DNA of 64,000 bases from Cryptomeria japonica. Lineage: Eukaryota; Streptophyta; Pinopsida; Cupressales; Cupressaceae. The notes beneath the pieces are model-generated. The model made no database searches. It saw nothing but the letters and a program-made list of their open reading frames with translations, and was not told the DNA's origin. Made by a program: the position numbers and the translations under genes. This document shows positions 63,248-64,000 of this stretch, one piece after another. The DNA is taken from positions 1-64,000 of the forward strand of contig NW_026729289.1 in the NCBI RefSeq assembly GCF_030272615.1. The letters are read 5' to 3'. Position 1 is the first letter of the stretch. Every line of letters begins with the position of its first letter.

Positions 63248-64000
63248 TCAGATTATGTAGGTATGGTGTATTTTGCATGTATATAAATAAAATTTCAAGG
63301 TGTCAGTGTTGATACTCTAAAATATTTGTAGAGAAGTTTCTATTTTATTTGTAAGAATAAAAATTCAAATACAAATAACATATAGACATTTGAAATGAAA
63401 ATAAAATACACATGGTTTGCAAATTGTTTCCTTGCGAAGAAAAGTCATATATTGTAGAGTTGTGTCTATATACCTCTTTAATAGATGAAGATCTTGGTTA
63501 GGTGTGGATAAATAAAAAAGTTGTTTGGAATAATGCTAACTTTTTCCTTGATCTAAATCTAACTTCTAGAATATTGTTGATTTTTCGTACATTTTCCTTT
63601 CATATAAAACTGCATTCAATTGTTTAACCTAAAGAATTGAAAAGTATGTGTATTCAATGTTTTTAGAAGGAAAAGTAGGTATAGACATTCATATTCTACA
63701 AACTATGAACTCAATTTTACTTATCATAAAATAATTTAATATTGTTATAAATTTAATAAACAATTTAATTATAATGGGTGGTTGTTATATTAAGAAAGTA
63801 AATTTAGAAAGGATAACTCAACCATTACTATATGTTTTTTACAATGGCTATATTTCTCATTGGAGAAAGACAAAAAATATATATACTTATGTTTATGAAA
63901 ATCCCCATATGATCTATTTGATAAAGATATCATATCTATTGTGATTAGGTGTTGTATGCATTGCATAGAATAATTTATTATTATTTTTTAATTAAATAAT
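63248..64000. other. AT-rich end of the window, nothing recognised
   Basis: No ORF with a recognisable product and no repeat seen. Confidence 0.55.

Noticed and set aside
1-64000. tRNA, rRNA or snRNA genes
   Set aside because: None could be recognised by eye; the only tRNA-related sequences are retroelement primer-binding sites. A tRNAscan-type search would be decisive.

Overview
This is plant nuclear DNA. The evidence is a DYW-type PPR protein gene, two receptor-like kinase genes, a family 17 glucanase gene with its signal peptide on a separate exon, and plant-type Copia, Gypsy and LINE elements. The sequence is AT-rich, and few genes lie among nested and decayed retroelements. That pattern fits a large, repeat-rich seed-plant genome, and a conifer is a reasonable guess. 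The species cannot be fixed from this window. No prokaryotic, viral or CRISPR feature was seen.

Layout. 1-780 is the broken 5' end of a glucanase (GH17) paralogue on the minus strand. 3.5-4.9 kb holds Copia and LINE relics. 6.4-7.6 kb is a kinase-only receptor-like kinase gene (+). 8.13-12.96 kb is a complete but pol-less Gypsy element with an ATTAG target duplication. 13.36-20.67 kb is a full-length dead Copia element with a TATAT target duplication. 22.4-30.9 kb is a mosaic: a fragment of a palindrome-bearing DNA element, a 1.33-kb duplicated block, and a dead Copia element. That Copia carries an ORF1-only LINE (17-bp target duplication) and a DNA element with six GC palindromes. 33.15-35.17 kb is an intact intronless DYW PPR gene (-), followed by decayed copies of its own 3' end. 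35.66-40.3 kb is a Gypsy-like LTR, primer-binding site and non-coding interior with clusters of the motif TTAGCGCAT. 41.3-42.6 kb is the second copy of the 1.33-kb block. 43-49 kb holds relics of a glucanase exon 1, a lectin receptor kinase, a Copia element and a glucanase exon 2. 49.56-52.52 kb is a young small LTR element (-) whose only ORF encodes a coiled coil, a G-patch and two zinc knuckles. 53.6-57.1 kb is an apparently intact GH17 gene (-) with a 2.4-kb intron that contains a solo LTR. 57.45-59.4 kb is a second copy of the dead Copia segment plus a MITE. 61.3-62.4 kb is a second kinase-only gene (-), facing the first. A 56-bp minisatellite lies at 63 kb.

Functions. Four genes look able to work: two membrane-anchored non-RD kinases, one organelle RNA-editing-type PPR protein and one secreted endo-beta-1,3-glucanase. 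The kinases and the glucanase, whose conserved 5' flank has a W-box core, fit a defence-related neighbourhood, but that link is inference. The best candidate for something poorly described is the G-patch LTR element at 49.56-52.52 kb. Next are the GC-palindrome element at 29.37-30.44 kb and the repeated glucanase-intron module that carries pieces of an unidentified gene.
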